From an uncultured Alcanivorax sp. (GTDB taxonomy: Bacteria > Pseudomonadota > Gammaproteobacteria > Pseudomonadales > Alcanivoracaceae), in contig NZ_CAMYIV010000002.1 in the NCBI RefSeq assembly GCF_947258575.1, positions 186,001-250,000 of the forward strand: a stretch of 64,000 nucleotides of DNA. The letters run 5' to 3'. Position numbers and translations under genes: made by a program. Shown piece after piece: positions 63,464 to 64,000 of the stretch (the stretch's first letter is position 1; every line of letters starts with the position of its first letter). The notes beneath the pieces were generated by a model. That model was given only the letters and a program-made list of their open reading frames with translations, was not told the origin of the DNA and did not search any database.

Positions 63464-64000
63464 ATGGCCAGCGAAAACATCCACTCCAGTGCCCCGGATA
63501 TCGATTCCCACCAAGGCGAACTCCCCCGGCATGTGGCCATTATCATGGACGGCAACAATCGCTGGGCCCGCAAGCAGGGGCTGCCCGGGGAAGAAGGGCA
63601 TCGTGCCGGTGAAGCCACGGTGCAGACTATTATCCGCAGTGCGGCTGAGCGGGGTATCGAAGCGCTGACCCTGTTTGCCTTCAGCTCGGAGAATTGGCGT
63701 CGCCCCCAAGGGGAAGTGGACCACCTGATGGCGTTGTTCCTCAAGGCCCTGGGCGGTCGAGTGGAAGAGCTGCATGGCCACGGTGTGCGTATCCGCTTTA
63801 TCGGTGATCGCAGTGCTTTTGCCGAGGACCTGCAGAAGGGCATGGCAGAAGCCGAGGCGCTGACCGGTGATAATCCTCGCATGACGGTGGTCATCGCGGT
63901 GAATTACGGTGGTCAGTGGGATATTGCCCAGGCGGCCCGTCAGCTGGCGATTCAGGTGGAGCAGGGCAGCATCACGTCCGACCAAATCACGGCCGAAGCC
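63464..64000 (+). CDS. uppS: Isoprenyl transferase (undecaprenyl diphosphate synthase), N-terminal part
   Basis: The first 179 codons are in the window and the frame is open at the end. HVAIIMDGNNRWARKQGLPG holds the catalytic aspartate, LTLFAFSSENWRRPQGEV and VRIRFIGDRSAF are further blocks of cis-prenyltransferases. The enzyme extends farnesyl diphosphate to the C55 carrier of cell-wall synthesis, recycled by UppP (41572). It is read in line with frr. Confidence 0.95.
   Translation, partial: MASENIHSSAPDIDSHQGELPRHVAIIMDGNNRWARKQGLPGEEGHRAGEATVQTIIRSAAERGIEALTLFAFSSENWRRPQGEVDHLMALFLKALGGRVEELHGHGVRIRFIGDRSAFAEDLQKGMAEAEALTGDNPRMTVVIAVNYGGQWDIAQAARQLAIQVEQGSITSDQITAEA

Overview
The window reads as ordinary chromosome of a high-GC gammaproteobacterium. 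The run rpsB-tsf-pyrH-frr-uppS, minCDE, the dapE/dapD/dapC/glnD/map cluster, glnK-amtB, tsaB, plsB and rsmJ are typical of the class. A rich set of lipid and hydrocarbon functions points to the marine oil-degrading Alcanivorax and its relatives: a Baeyer-Villiger-type flavin monooxygenase with a PF10118 partner, an MpaB-type oxygenase, ETF plus ETF-QO, a long FadE, an acyl-CoA-binding protein, two acyl-CoA thioesterases, PlsB, a PlsC-like acyltransferase, SCP-2 and an aldehyde dehydrogenase. The genus is an inference from gene content and was not tested by alignment.

Layout. 1-3300: start of a DAHP synthase, the sirtuin CobB, a small unknown protein and a GNAT-nitrilase fusion. 3500-5380: a visibly AT-richer island with a CAP12/Pycsar-type TIR effector gene, a structure that folds like an integron attC site, and an AbiGi-like gene; this is the most interesting part of the window. 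5400-12600: small membrane proteins, the PF10118/monooxygenase pair, an RsuA-type pseudouridine synthase, an MpaB-family oxygenase, a LysR regulator and a DUF1127 protein. 12790-16600: ETF-QO divergent from etfBA. 17000-29000: SDR, FAD oxidoreductase, LTA-synthase-like phosphotransferase, thioesterase/acyltransferase pair, membrane GAF protein, a 264-bp MITE, ACBP, EamA transporter and MtfA peptidase. 29100-34000: minCDE and fadE. 34170-37600: CnoX, glnK-amtB and SCP-2. 37700-43100: mobA, yoaA-tsaB-thioesterase, uppP and rsmJ. 43300-52000: plsB, DyP peroxidase, aldehyde dehydrogenase and an aaeXAB-like efflux operon. 52150-59700: dapE, dapD, an ArsC-like gene, dapC, glnD and map. 59990-64000: rpsB, tsf, pyrH, frr and the start of uppS.

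How the parts connect. Electrons from acyl-CoA dehydrogenases such as FadE pass to EtfAB and through ETF-QO to quinone. GlnD uridylylates PII proteins such as GlnK, which gates AmtB, and a sigma-54/NtrC-like region lies upstream of glnK. Many intergenic spaces hold dispersed palindromes: a REP/REPIN-like family with a GTAGGAGC/GCGAAC frame, two copies of an 83-86-bp long inverted repeat at convergent gene ends, the MITE, and three nests of short direct repeats arranged as inverted pairs. No tRNA, rRNA, CRISPR array, prophage or intact transposase gene was recognised.
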